Assembly: GCA_028023455.1 (NCBI GenBank)
Contig: JAQFVV010012574.1
Coordinates: 791,501 to 855,500, forward strand
DNA: 64,000 nucleotides
Source: Epiperipatus broadwayi
Taxonomy: Eukaryota; Onychophora; Udeonychophora; Euonychophora; Peripatidae
Direction: 5' to 3'
Below the pieces are notes generated by a model that worked only from the letters and a program-made list of their open reading frames with translations, had not been told where the DNA came from and searched no databases. How positions within the stretch are numbered: the stretch's first letter is position 1; each line of letters opens with the position of its first letter. Made by a program: the position numbers and the translations under genes. Positions 1 to 12,614 of the stretch are shown in pieces.

Positions 1-1685
1 AATAAATATTTTTAATATAATTTTAAATATACTATCTAATATGATATGCTTTAACATAATAATTAATTTACAAGTTTCTCCCACCACTTGTTATAAATAC
101 ATATCCCTTATGCACATATATGACTTTTAAATGATACAAAATATTTATTTGGTTATTTATTTATATTTGTTATAGTTAATTTTAAAATTAAAGCAAAAAA
201 AAATTGAGTTATATAAATGTGTATATTAGCGTAGAGATGGAGTTTAAATTTGGTTTGGTAGTGGGAGATTGGGGTGAACTGTGAAATGCAATCTGACTCT
301 CATATTGATCCCTTCACTGTATATAGTACCCTAAGTTGACAGGAAAAAAAACATTTGCACAAGAAAATTAGTCATTTATACTGAAAAAATAAACAAATGA
401 TTATTAGTTAACAACAAACAAATAACATGAATTATGTTCTGTAATAAGTGTATGTAGTTAATATGGAATAATCTCAAGTATCTTACCTTATCTCATATCA
501 TGATGATCAATCTCAAGTCACTGCAGAGGGAAAGCTGTTCTAAATTTTCTTTAAAACATAAATAAAAAAATATCTAACTTAATGATCCCCCCTCATTTTG
601 TTGCTTTCACTTATAATGGACTCTTCCAAACCATGGATCCTTAAGCTTCCAAGTGTGGAAATAAAAATAAAAAAAGAATTTTACAATTACATATATAAAA
701 CAAATTTACCTAATAAAATCAGAGCTTTCATTAAATTATTTTGATTAATGTTCATGAGATTGGCAATAATGTCCTTCATAAGTACAGTCTATCTCTTTTT
801 GGATCACTCTCCTTGGTTCACAGTCATCATTCATTGGAATTCCTATACAATGTACTTGAAATATTACATCCATTATCTGCAGTTGTTCTTCTTGATCCAT
901 GCAGATGTTTAGGTAGGACAATTGGGACTTGTTTAGGCATTACCAGAGTAAGTAGGTTAATTCATTGCACTTCCAGGGTGAGAATAGTGGCACTTTAGTC
1001 CTATGGCACTGTTGATTTAGCCAGAATACACTGCACAGTGATTTATAACAGACTTAATTTTTATTTATTTGTGATTTGATGTTTAATGGCTTACAAGAAA
1101 AAAAATTACTTCATCATTTTGTTCAAGTGCTAGCAATGTTTTATTCCTTCTTTGTTCATGTTCAAATAATAGTGCAGTTTTTTCAATATAAATTTAAAAA
1201 CAGATCATTAATTTTATTAAACTGCACAAACTTATCAAATTTTTTAATTCAAATGTCGTTTTTAATTTCTTATGGTATTGCACTAAGAAATTTATATGGA
1301 TAATTCAAAGTATTTGAATAAGTCATCCTTTTTCCTTTGCATTTGAACATTTGATCTTAGGTTATTGGCTTTCTATGGTTGTTGCATTATTTTAAAAAAT
1401 AATAAAAAATAACGGAAATGAACCAGGTTTGCTTTTATACCAAGCTTAACTTCTGGTGTTTGGTATAATAGCTTTTCCATTTTCTTTGACATTGCCATAA
1501 CTGCCTATTGTTGCACAAGTTATCTTGGTTGTAGTTAATAAAAAAATAATAATATTACATAATAGAATTCTAATTTCATTTTCCACATTTGGTTGCTTAG
1601 GAATTGGCTTGCCATTGGGTTATCACTATGTTTACTCACTCTCTGCCTCAATTCATGATGTACAATACATTAATCATTAGTCTAT
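1..1685. other. A/T-rich DNA, no gene recognised
   Basis: Low-complexity A/T-rich sequence with no recognisable protein motif or RNA. A patch of more balanced composition at about 740-1060 contains an 85-codon open frame (741-998, +). It has no domain I recognise, and a stop-free run of that length can occur by chance. It could be a fragment of an old transposable element. Confidence 0.5.
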
Positions 1686-1690
1686 TGTTA

Positions 1691-1710
1691 GTATATATAT
1701 ATATATATAT
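1691..1710. repeat. (TA)n microsatellite
   Basis: An uninterrupted run of about ten TA dinucleotides is visible directly. Confidence 0.9.
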
Positions 1711-1813
1711 TTAAATGATTTCTTTAAATGGGCTTTTACTTTTTATTATGTAAGGAAAATTATTTCATTGCAACATTTACTTAACTTGATATTTGACAAG
1801 GCAAGCATCCGTC

Positions 1814-1849
1814 ATATATATATATGTGTGTGTATGCGTGTGTGTGTTT
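1814..1849. repeat. (AT)n/(TG)n compound microsatellite
   Basis: A short AT run passes into an imperfect TG run with one ATGC interruption. The same AT-to-TG compound form recurs near 30103-30136. Confidence 0.85.
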
Positions 1850-1859
1850 AAAAGAAAGG

Positions 1860-2450
1860 ATAGTGCATATCTGACTATCTATTAGTTAAACTTATGTTTT
1901 GAATGGGCTTGGTTTGGTAGTGTGGACAAGTATAAGTTGGTTTTGATAAGATTATAAGCTATTCTGACAACAAATTGTACCACTAGTGAATAGCAGTACA
2001 AGTCTGTAATTTTTATTAAAAAAATAATTTAAAGATTTTTTTTAAACAAAAAAAAACAAAAAATACTGCATCCTAGTTTTATTTTAGAATAAAACTTCTT
2101 AGCAGGAGGGGGGAGAAATGTATAATAGAATTAAAGAAAAGTTAAAACTTTTCTCTCTCTTTTTAAAGAAAACAGCTTTAATAAAGTAAAAGCTAAATAA
2201 ATATGTAAAATCATAATGAAAATTAGTCTGTAAAAATAAAACGTAAAACTTTCATTATGTAATTAATTTAAAAGATTGCTGATTAAATTGTATTAATTAA
2301 AAAAAACCTGTAAACCATCTTATCGAGATAGTTTAAGTGAATGTGAGGAAAGGATTAAGATAACAAGAAATGTAAAATTAATTAAAAGACATTTCAAGTT
2401 AAGATTTAAATTAAAAAATAATGATAAGAGATTAAAATAATAGGAAAGAA
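1860..2450. other. A/T-rich spacer
   Basis: Poly-A and poly-T rich sequence with no open frame or repeat structure that I can support. Confidence 0.5.
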
Positions 2451-2455
2451 AAGAG

Positions 2456-2487
2456 TATATAAAGTCGCTCTCTCTATTATTAGTCAG
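2456..2487 (+). promoter_or_regulatory. Candidate core promoter (TATA box plus initiator)
   Basis: TATATAAAG at 2456-2464 matches the TATA consensus. About 27 bases downstream, at 2482-2487, is TCAGCC, close to the animal initiator TCAKTY. The sequence then shifts from A/T-rich to a more balanced composition with GCCGGGGCTGC. TATA and initiator at this spacing are typical of focused RNA polymerase II promoters, including those in LTRs of retroelements. TATA-like strings are expected often in DNA this A/T-rich, so the paired initiator and the composition shift are the main support. Confidence 0.35.
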
Positions 2488-3208
2488 CCGGGGCTGCAAT
2501 TTGCTAGATCGTTCATCTGTTTGGATTATTATTATTCAGTTCATACAAAATGCATAATCCAAACAACCAGATATCCAGATATTCAAAATGCAGTATAAGT
2601 CAATTGCTGCTGTGGTCAACATTAATGGAGAAGCCGCATAGACCATGGAGGTGTCTGACAGGGCTTCATACCTCAAACCTCCGCAAGTCAATTAACTATT
2701 CCTTTTGGAACAAATGCTGGAAACTGATGCCATAATCATAAAATAAATGCTACCACTATTCTCTCTCTCTCCCATTGCTGATTCACAGAATGAAAACAAG
2801 CCATGAAGCCATTGATGGAGAACCAGAAAGCTAACCAGTTGGAAAATACACACAAATGAAAACCTAGGTAAAGATACTTTATCACTGTCTATAGATACTT
2901 TATACTTTAAATGAATGAACTTTAATTAATAAAGGACTATCATAATTTAGCCTGAGTAATTACTTAATATGTTTTTTTATATGTAAATTTCAATATTATT
3001 GTGTTATATTATATATGCGTGTGTTTAAAATAAATATTAATGTTTGCCTTAATTGTTATTTTGTCTATTTTCTCTTTCTCTCTTGTCACTGCCTCACCAG
3101 TAAATTACTGTAAGTTACTTTATGTATTAAGTAAATATGCTGGACCCTGAGACAGAGTGAGCTAGTCATGGGATATTTCAAGTGCTGGATTGTGGGACTA
3201 CTATCCAG
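2488..3208 (+). other. Candidate spliced transcript (non-coding or TE-derived)
   Basis: Downstream of the candidate promoter are good splice signals. A CT-rich tract ends in an acceptor AG at 2787-2788. A donor CCTAG/GTAAAG follows at 2867/2868. A second CT-rich tract ends in CACCAG at 3100, and a donor CCAG/GTATGT lies at 3208/3209. Exon-like blocks would therefore be 2789-2867 and 3101-3208. The only open frame in the first block (2550-2735, 61 codons) shows no known domain, and I cannot find one frame running through all the blocks. It could be a long non-coding RNA, a retroelement leader or chance. Confidence 0.25.
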
Positions 3209-3227
3209 GTATGTTAGTTACTTTATG

Positions 3228-3425
3228 TAATTAGCTGGCATCAGAGTTTTTCCTCTAAACAAATAAAATGCTTTGGATGGTAGGGGTTTGAATCTAGCAG
3301 TCAAGGTGGGCCATGGTCTGGAAATGTGATTGTATTATGCTTTGCATAGCTTGGTCTGACCATGGTATCGTTGATAGCTCTGCTATCGATGGTATTCTCC
3401 CCTCTGCTTGAAGGGCCAGTCCGTT
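3228..3425 (+). repeat. Possible degenerate tRNA-derived SINE fragment
   Basis: GGTTTGAATCT at 3284-3294 closely resembles a Pol III B box (GGTTCGANTCC). I cannot place a convincing A box upstream. The downstream part is more balanced in composition and contains a small hairpin around GATAGCTCTGCTATC. The call rests mainly on one 11-base match, so it is weak. Confidence 0.2.
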
Positions 3426-3512
3426 CACATAATGTTGAAAACATAAAATTTAAAATTATGTTAAAAGGGATTAAAACTCAATGAATTAGTTTCTATTAGA
3501 CAGACCCAGTTT

Positions 3513-3537
3513 AATATATATATATATATATATATAT
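3513..3537. repeat. (TA)n microsatellite
   Basis: Uninterrupted TA run of about twelve units. Confidence 0.9.
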
Positions 3538-3724
3538 GATTTGTTACTCAGAAATTCAAATGAAATTTGAGCACAAAAGTAAGAGTTAGACCACCATTTA
3601 TGAATCCTGAATTCTAAAATCTGCCTACAATACTAAATAATGTAAGGAAATTAAAGAGTATTGTACCTGTATATATAATTAAAGTTACTAAGATTTTATT
3701 TAATTTAACAAGTAAATGTTAATT

Positions 3725-3885
3725 TTTTAATAAACATTAGCATATTTAAACCAGAAAAGGCATACATTAGTTTACAATATCTTTATTCAAGGCATTTTTG
3801 GTACTTCAAATATCATAATCATAGATTGAATAAAGGTATTTTAAACTAATGTATGCCTTTTCTGGTTTAAATGTGTTAACATTTA
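3725..3885. repeat. Foldback (inverted repeat, ~55-bp arms)
   Basis: The left arm (about 3750-3800) contains AACCAGAAAAGGCATACATT. The right arm (about 3825-3875) carries its near-perfect reverse complement, ending in CTTTTCTGGTTTAAA. The loop is about 30 bases. Weaker complementarity extends outwards through an A/T-rich segment. No coding capacity. It probably represents a small foldback or MITE-type element. Confidence 0.75.
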
Positions 3886-4161
3886 TCAAAAAATTACAAT
3901 TGTACAGAAAAAGAGATAACAATAATATCTATTGAAATAAGTAAGTGTTACAAAATACATATCCCAACTGGGTTACATCCAAAACAACATTCTATATAAA
4001 CATAAATGTATAGAATAAAACTTTTTTTTTTTTTTGCACTTTATAAACTTTTTTTTTTCATCTTCTGTTTCATCTGAAACTGCAGCCTTCACCACAAATA
4101 TGTAATTAAGGGAAAATGCTAATAGTATCCTTTACTAAATATCAAATATAATGAAATAGTA

Positions 4162-4790
4162 CTTGTGAGTTTTCAAGTAAACCAAGATGGCAGGCCGTAT
4201 TTTTGATACGAGGAAGGGGGGCAAAAATGTTTACAAAAAAAAAAAGTCGGCTAGGAAATGTACTATTGTTATTTTAAAAAAAGAAATTATTGTGGAAAAA
4301 TTTATTATAATATTTACAGTTTATTTTCTTTTTCTTTTTTTGGATTAACTTATTAACAGAAAAATAGGAAAAAATATATAAATACAATATTTACAATTTA
4401 TTCATGTCAGTGGCATGCAGTCATATTTGTATCCATTAACACATACTTTTCAAGTGGGAGGATCTTGTACCTTTGGAAATAGTCCATTGCATCACATTCT
4501 GAGACAGGAAGGTCCCAACTTTGTATTATTATGACAATTTATCAAAAAAATCTGCTGAGGAAAGACAATGTTAAGATCGCTTTCCACATTATAATATAAG
4601 TAATAAAAAAAATTGAAATAAAGCTTCTCAATGAAATTTGTCAGAATTTTTTTTTTTTAATTTAATAATCGATTTGTTAATTATGTTTAAATTTAACAAT
4701 TAACACATCTTTGGTAGATTATAGGCTCTCAAAACAATACATTTATCAAAAATATGGGTTGCCATCTTGGTTTACTTGAAAGCTCACAAG
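4162..4790. mobile_element. 629-bp non-autonomous TIR element with TA duplication
   Basis: The left end begins CTTGTGAGTTTTCAAGTAAA and continues to GATGGCA. The right end is its inverted copy (4759-4790) with one mismatch, giving terminal repeats of about 31 bp. A TA dinucleotide flanks each end (4160-4161 and 4791-4792), as produced by Tc1/mariner-superfamily insertion. The interior is A/T-rich with no transposase frame, so it would depend on an enzyme supplied elsewhere. Assignment to Tc1/mariner is inferred from the TA duplication alone. Confidence 0.7.
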
Positions 4791-4799
4791 TATCAATGA

Positions 4800-7700
4800 A
4801 ATTTATCAGCAGCTGGAAAAAGTTGATAAAATTATGAATAGCAAAGAGCTTGTAGAATAGATTGATATTCTTAAATAAAATAAAAAAACTTATTTAAAAA
4901 GAAGTAAATGAGAAATATAATAGTTAAGTATTTTTTATAGCTATATATATAAAGACAAATCACCAGATATGCTTTTCTATGCTATTTAACACACACGCAC
5001 ACACATACTACAGTATAGCCATTTACGGCAAATAAAAGACATATACATATATTTTAAAACAAAATAATAGTAAGCAGACTGTAAAAGCAATTTATAATCA
5101 ATTACAAGATGAATTTTTAAAAAAATTATATTAGCTTAGTTTTATCCTTTAATATATCAATAACAAATTTCTCTTAATTAAAATTGATTCTTTATCTAAA
5201 TGAATACAAAGTAACTTTTTATGTGGTCAATAACTGTAGAAATTTCATAACAAAGTAAACTGAAAGCAATTAACAGTAAAGAAAATTGACTGATTGTTAA
5301 CATCAAATGCAAACAGAGTCCTTTTATCAGTAAAAACCAATCAAATAAAATCTAATACTTAATTAATCAACAATTTAAATTGTACATAATATCTTTTAAA
5401 AAAAAGAAAAAAGAAATTGTCATAATAAAAATAATAGTAATATAAACATGAATTTGTTAGATAAAAGATTTTATTCTATGAAAATATTACTCAAAGGACT
5501 TAGATAACATAAACAAAAGGCATTAATAATAAATACAGAGTTTAATCAGCCTAAATCTTGAATCATTGAAAATAATCACAGTTGTCCTTAAAGTCTTTAT
5601 ATCAAAATAGTGAGAATTCAAATAACATTATAAAAATATTATTAATAACAGATTGCACTTAGAATATGTAATGATGATAAACAGAATAGATAAACAGTAT
5701 TGTTTTCATAAGCAACAAGGCACAAACTGACAAAATATTTTTATAATAGCTAAATCCGTTAAACTATTGAATTAGGCAAAAAAATTTAAAAACAAAACAT
5801 GCTTATAGGAACATGTTAAGATCTATAAACATCTATACTAATAATATAGGCATCGACCAAGTTACATGAGTATATGTCTTAGACATAATTATGAATACTT
5901 TTCATCCATATGAATGATGTCAGACTGTAAGAAATGATTCATTTCAGGAAAATACTATCTATACTGAAAAATATTTTGTGGGTAGTTTTTGTTAGAATCA
6001 TTTGCTTTTCAAACAACCATAAATAATTATTGTATTGAATCATTGAACACTTTCTTGTCTGTGAAGTTGCAATCTATGGTGGCAATTTTTATCTATGCTG
6101 ACATTTGTAAAAAAGAGAAAAATAATATATATATATATTAAATTATTACAATTTAAACTACAAGTTTCAATTTCTTTCTCATATTTGACATCATTCAGAG
6201 GTAAATGTTAAACTTAATCAAAAAATAATATACCTTTTAGTAAATATATGAGAGGAAAAAAATTGGCACTTCTTAATTAATATAACAAAATAATATTAGT
6301 AATTATACTGTGCTTCGAACACTCATTAGTGAAGTTGGAAATATCAAAATTAAATATCAGGCTTAGTGCTTTCGAGGTCTTTTAACCTCATATTGATAGC
6401 TTAAGAGTTAGAAATGCTATGGTGTTGTTGATGTATGCTAATATATGCAAATTAATCTTCATATGTAAAACAATTTTTAATATATACCAATTTATCAGCT
6501 TGTCCACTTCTTAGAAATATGGAAATGTGTCTTTTTTATTAATGGTGTGTAGATCATTGAACAAAGAAGATGAAAACATTTGAGAGATTGTGACATCGTC
6601 AAATGAAGAGTATTATCTAATACTCGTGTATATAATTTTTAACCATTAATAATCAAATGCTGGATGAAGTCTTTGAATTTAATCTGACTCCTTTAAGTAA
6701 TAATAATAAAAAAAAATATTAGCTAAAAAGATATTTTGATTGCTCTGTGAGCCTTTAAGAGAACTAATAATTATTCCATATATTTTTATCATTGCAGCTA
6801 TTCATCATTATAAAAAACCAATGTATTTATTGGCCTAATTATAAGTCTAACAAAAATAAAGCATCAAAACTTTTCTTCCCAAATTTCTGATAGTTTTTAA
6901 AAAGGTTATATTGGACTTCATAGAGGATAGACATGTGTACCTCCTATAATATATTACCAATATTTTTTACCCTATAAATTTTCATAAGAATAAAAAAAAA
7001 GTATGCAAAGACTTTGATACTGAGAACACAGAGATGAGAAAAAGTTTTTAACAAACTGAATATTTAACTATTATCTTACACAATGGTGTTAATACAATTA
7101 ATATTAAGGAGTTTGGAACTGAATTTGCTAAACAAAACAAAATTTTATTTGACAAATGATTTTGTACTTGGGTAATTCTATTTAGTAATCTCCCTGCCAC
7201 TTAAATAAGTCTGTGAATATTTATCTAAACATTAAAAATGATTGTGATGCTGATGCAGAAATGTAGATGATATTGGTAATAATAAAGATAAATCATTCTT
7301 TTTTTTTTAAATAAAAGTCCAAAAAAACAAGGAAATTTTGCTTGATGTAATTTCTTCATGATTGGAGTATATCTAGAGAAGTGTTAAAGTTTAATATCAA
7401 AAGTAAAACTGGTATGTAGAAGGAAAACATTAATTGAATCTGGTAGATAGATATAAATATTTTTTAAGTGGAAGAGTAATTCATCAAATAAAAGGACACT
7501 GCATAGTGTTCAATTGCATGAATCAACAAAAGATTAATTATATTTAAAAATAGTTTATAAAATAATCCATTTTATTAGTTATTATATTTCAACATTACAT
7601 TTATACAATTTTACAGACAATTTTTATTCTAGTTGAGTAATGCATAAAAGATTGCATTTTTCATCTAGAAGATTGAAGTGGTTGTATAGAATTAATAAAT

Positions 7701-9055
7701 TATGACTAAAAGTTATTGAAAATATAGATAGTGGCTTTGTGAATGCAAATAGTCTATTATAATTATAAAATTATGCAAGACATGGAATGACTATAGTGAA
7801 CATTTTGCTGAGGCAGAAAAAATGCTATAAAAAATGGATGCCATTATGCTTAAAACAATGTCATCTTAGGAATTATGTTGTAGATGAGATTCAGAAGTTA
7901 CCGTTAAATCAGCACTTATAGGCAGAGAACGTCAGACAGGTTACAGATCAGTATACTATGTTAAGATAATAATAATAACATTAAAAACACCTCTTATTTT
8001 AAATATGTTGATAAAAATTTGATGTGCGTCTTTAGAAACAGTTATTATCTATATTAAATTTTCAAAGCTGTTAAATAATAAAATTGTAATTTGGACTTTC
8101 AAAATGGTCAGATCACTGAGGCATCAAATGTGATGCTAATAATAGTAAATCTGTTAATGAGATCTTTGATATTGTAATAAATATTAATGACTTGACTAAA
8201 AGAAAATATGGAATTCTCTGCTTAGTAGAATATAAATTCAATGTGATGCTCTATAAATAATATGAGATTTAAAAAGAAAACTTCAATGATTGATCAGAAA
8301 GACGAAAAATGATTGTAAGATTAAAACAGCAAAGGCAATGTAATTAACTAATATTTTTTGAGATAATTAAATTAATATACAGGTCTAGAAAAAAAAACAA
8401 TCATAATTCCATTAAATCAATGGGTAGAATTCTTTCCTCTCTTTTCCTCAACAACAAGCTAATGTCTGGCCATTGTTTTGATTGCTCCTTGGCTGATATA
8501 GTCTGTTCAGAGCATGATGATAGAAAAAGAAACATTAAGGAGGCTTTATTAATCACAAAGGATACCAACATCATTAATAAAAAAGAAGTCTAGTACCCTT
8601 CTAACATGAAAATAATGTTTATAACCACTTCCTCCTCATTGGCACGTAAATCTCCCCTGCATGTATTTATTCTGATCCCTTTAATATGTAAATTCAACAT
8701 TATTTATAGAATGCAATTCCCGATCCACTTCATTCTGCTATGATTATGATATCTGGTTGTGTCGAAAATACTTGGCATTAATAAATCTTTCTTTTTATAA
8801 TTTTAACCTATTTTGTCATTGAATGTCATAACATTTACTTTTCATTAAATAATATTTTGAATATAGCATGAAAAAGGAATTTTGATTAGCTTTTAAATAG
8901 TGCTATAAGAATTTTACATATATAAAAAATCCAATAGATTTACTTTCTTCCTTTTTTTTTACAAAAAAAAATTATTTATATAGCCCCATGTATACTCCAA
9001 TACATTATGCTCATGGTTCCAACACTTCAACTGCCTCCTTGTAGTCATTATCAAG
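4800..9055. other. Long A/T-rich stretch without supported features
   Basis: About 4.2 kb of A/T-rich DNA with short homopolymers and stop codons in all frames. I find no protein motif, RNA gene or strong inverted repeat. Composition is less extreme around 8430-8760, but nothing there is recognisable. Confidence 0.5.
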
Positions 9056-9060
9056 AATCT

Positions 9061-9131
<71 letters not shown>
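9061..9131. repeat. (CA)n(TA)n compound microsatellite
   Basis: A CA run of about 50 bases with one CG interruption is followed by a TA run of about 20 bases. On the minus strand it creates a spurious frame of alternating Val-Cys. Confidence 0.95.
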
Positions 9132-9139
9132 CACCCATT

Positions 9140-9890
9140 ATTGTTATTAATTCATATTTTTTAAATTCATAATATAATAACATTTTATTAGCATCTATAT
9201 ATAATTTTTTTCATTATATAAATTTTACTACTACAATTACTTACTTTCCCTATTCTTTATTTTTTAAACCAATTTTTTATTACATCTTACATTACAAAAC
9301 ATCTATAAACCCAACGATACCAACAATTTCTTATGAATTGTTATTTATATATCATTATAAATACTTATAATTAAAATCATTGTTTAAAATAACTATATTT
9401 AATGATATCCATCTAGTCAACTTGTTAGATATGGATAAAGATAGCCATCTTGATAAAGTTAAAATTGATTTGTGTGATTTTAAAAATGATTACATCTCTG
9501 GAAAAGTTTAAAATAGAATTATGATATGGTACTATCACAACTTTTGGAATTTGTTTGGGAATATAGTGATTGATGAAGTTGAGTGCTAATTAATTTTATA
9601 GATGCCTTGCATAGTTTAGTGCAAAGGCAAAGTGTCAAATTCTGAAGCATAATATTATTTGACTACTTATCTTACATATACTTATATTATAAAGAGTTTG
9701 AGAATTAGTGTAGTATATCATTGTTAATTATTTTATTGAATAGGTTGCTTTCAGAAATGTAATGTGATTTTAAAAAAATATTATAAATGTGGTTTTTGAT
9801 TTTAAAAACATTAAGAGAATTTGTCATGATATAACGTGTAATTTGTGTGTTGCTTTTATGAAAAATATATAAAAATTTTAACTTAGTTAA
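9140..9890. other. A/T-rich spacer
   Basis: No gene or structured repeat seen. Confidence 0.5.
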
Positions 9891-9963
9891 TTATATTTCT
9901 TATATACTTCTCTCATAAACACTTCAATGCAAACAAATTTTTTTAAAAAAACTTCTTTATTTT

Positions 9964-10001
9964 CCTTACAGTTTCAACTGCCCAGCAGTCTTCATCAGAG
10001 C
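9964..10001 (-). ncRNA. Hammerhead-like core, left palindrome arm
   Basis: Read on the minus strand: CTGATGA, then a stem II hairpin GACTGC/GCAGTT with a TGG loop, then GAAAC. Core segments CUGANGA and GAAA are intact. A stem III of one or two base pairs is possible, but I cannot find a stem I partner downstream, so self-cleavage is doubtful. Most likely a decayed PLE-type ribozyme. Confidence 0.4.
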
Positions 10002-10049
10002 TTATCAAATTTCCTCTGCTTTAAAAGTAAAGCAGAGGAAGTTTGATAA

Positions 10050-10087
10050 GCTCTGATGAAGACTGCTGGACAGTCAAAACTGTAAGG
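10050..10087 (+). ncRNA. Hammerhead-like core, right palindrome arm
   Basis: Mirror copy of the preceding motif: CTGATGA, stem II GACTG/CAGTC, then AAAAC instead of GAAAC. The stem II change retains base pairing relative to the left arm, which hints at past structural constraint. The altered G12 position should abolish activity. Confidence 0.35.
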
Positions 10088-10159
10088 AAAATAAAGAAGT
10101 ATTTTAAGAAAATTTGTTTGCATTGAAGTGTATATGAAAGAAGTATTATAAGAAATATA

Positions 10160-11575
10160 TATATATATGAATATATGAAGATATGCAAAAAAAGTAAAAG
10201 AGAAGAATAAGAGAACTTAGTTAATTGAGACACTTTGTAATAATGTTTCAAATTAACTAGTCCCTCACAAAAATGTATTATTATTCCACAGTCATTAAAT
10301 GATTATATGCAAAAAAGTATAAGGCAGTTGAGTTGAAGCCAGTTAAACAGGAAAGTGTGTTAGATCAGCATTATTTTTCATTTTTATGATAGCTATCACT
10401 GAAATATATTTATAAAGCCATCCTCAAGATGCAATATAAACATGGCTGTACAGTTTTTAATTTGAACTGATTGAATGTAAAAACAATGCCAGGAATTGCA
10501 TTATTTTTGCCCAAGTGAAGGTAATTCAAAAGAATCTACTTAATATTAAGACTATAGCCTATAAGATTTTGTTTTAATAATTATTGTTCAATACCTTTCA
10601 TGTTTTTTATCAGCCAGTGAGCCGTTTTTAATTACTTTTGGCTTGATTTAAATTATACACTATCCCAAAAAAATGTAAGCAAATAAACAAACAAAAGACA
10701 TTAAAATTCATAAATTTAAATGCATTATATGGTACAAGGGTGACCATTTTTCTGTCTCTGAATGCCATATTCAATCATGTTTTAAAAAAATTAAAATTTT
10801 ATTTCTTCAGTTTACATTAAAAACATATACATTTTAATATTCCTTTACTATTTTTTCTGAATTTGATGTGTGATATTTGGCATAATAAAATGTTTGAAAG
10901 CATAAAGCTAAACGTTTTACAAAATTTAATAACATATTTAAAGTTGATACTGAGTTAAAAACAGTAAAACAATTAAAAAGATCTTAATATCTTGAATTAG
11001 ATTACTATTAAGAGAAAAGGTTATTGAAAAAAAAATTTCCAGAGCATATTTAATAGTGATGAAAGTCAGACATGTCCCTATTCATTTTATGTTTAAAAAA
11101 ATACAGTACAGTGAGTCTTTCTTGTTTTTATTTTTTCAATGAATGAATGTGTCTCCTTCATTTATGTATTCTATTCTAATCAAAGATTATCAACAAAAAG
11201 TGTATTATTACCTGCAATGTATGATGTACATGAGGGGAATTGGAATAAATATAATGGATATCATTGCTCCACTGTACTTTTAATAACTTAATAACTAATT
11301 TAAATAGAAAGAATGATGACAACAACATTAAAATATATCATAAATTCCAGTACTTGATTTTAATGTTTAACTAGTCAAAAAATGCTTATCTAACCATTTT
11401 AATGAAATTAGTTGTATATAGGGTTACAGTAATTTATTCCATGATTTTAAGTAAAAAAAATTCTATTGACATAACATAAATCATTTAAATTTTTTTATTT
11501 AAAGATGCTTCATGTAATTCATTTAATATTTTATCTCTTTTCTTTGCACTTGTAATTTTAAACATATAAATATTC
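10160..11575. other. A/T-rich spacer
   Basis: No coding or RNA feature supported. It contains only short A/T tracts. Confidence 0.5.
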
Positions 11576-11817
11576 AGACATTTGTAAAGAAAAGGTAGAC
11601 ATTTTATTTTAAAAATTAGTTCTACACATGTTGAGCATGCTTTCAGTACAATGTATACCTTAATTACAGCTAGACTACATTACTATTATTGGTGGTATTT
11701 AAATATACTTGCTTATATTCAAATCCTTTTAATTTGTTGTGTAATTATGTACATTTTATTTCAAATCTTCTTAAAAAGCCCATTTCTTTGAGATAGTGGT
11801 GCTGGTATCTTTTTTTA

Positions 11818-12549
11818 TTATGGATTGATCTTTGGCTATGGTTCAACCTCTTTATTTTTTTTCTTTTTATCCTTTCTTAGTGCAAAAAACTTTTGCTTTA
11901 GATAAATCAAATTTATGTTCTATGAAAATGGAGTGTTTATTACTTCTTTTAGCTCTATTGTAGAGATAGTTGTGCTGGGCCAATCTTGTAGATATATTGG
12001 CTTTTGATTCACCATAATAGGCATATCGGCAGTTGGCTTGATTGCAAGTGATTTTAAACTAATTGATAAGCCAATTCAGTTGACAACTTTTGAATTGTTC
12101 AGTAGGTTATTTAAAGCTAGGTGAAAAATAAAACTTATATTAAAATTTTCTGAACAAATTCTTTTTAATTTGCTAGAAATTTTTGGTACATATGGTAAGC
12201 TTATCCATTTCTTAGTATCTTCAAGTTTAGATTGCAGCAATTTTTTTCATTTTGTTGTAGAATCTATAGATTGTACTATAAATTTTATTAACATTGTATC
12301 CCATATTCTGTAGATCCTTAATGTATGCATCTATCTGGTTTTTTCAATCAATTTCCAATTTACACAATTTTGCATTTCTATGTGGAAGCCTTTAAGCCTA
12401 GCAAATTTGTGTGCCATGGGTGTTTTTGATTTGGGGTGGATTGCACCTCATATTTAATGGTTTTAGTATCATTTTTAGTTTAGTGAATGTGGCAGTCTTT
12501 GAACATAAATATCTAGTAATTTGATACCTTGGTTCTTATTTTCTTTATC
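11818..12549 (-). pseudogene. PLE RT-tail/GIY-YIG remnant, left arm
   Basis: Reverse-complement copy of the coding remnant in the right arm. It keeps the A/T-rich coding stretch and the ending before a CACTATCTC-like tail, but it is interrupted by more stops and shifts than its partner. By homology to the right arm it corresponds to the linker and GIY-YIG endonuclease end of a Penelope-like polyprotein. Non-functional. Confidence 0.55.
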
Positions 12550-12614
12550 ACTAGTTCAGATTAATGAAAATGCCTGTTTCAATTCATGAGGCATCTTTAT
12601 TAATTTGGACTATC

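Larger units (their letters stand above)
9894..10157. repeat. Near-perfect 264-bp palindrome with hammerhead-like cores
   Basis: Two arms of about 130 bp (9894-10025 and 10027-10157) are reverse complements with few mismatches and meet at CTTTAAAAGTAAAG with almost no loop. Each arm, read outwards from the centre, carries CTGATGA followed by a short hairpin and then GAAAC or AAAAC, the order of a hammerhead ribozyme core. Head-to-head arrangements of terminal sequences are common for Penelope-like retroelements, which carry hammerhead motifs in their terminal repeats. No PLE protein remains here, so the PLE origin is inferred. Confidence 0.7.

Noticed and set aside
741-1303. Two open frames of 75-85 codons near the left end
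   Set aside because: No recognisable domain, codon use is simply A/T-driven, and stop-free runs of this length occur by chance.
8959-9183. Open frame with alternating Val-Cys on the minus strand
   Set aside because: It is the translation of the CA/TA microsatellite.
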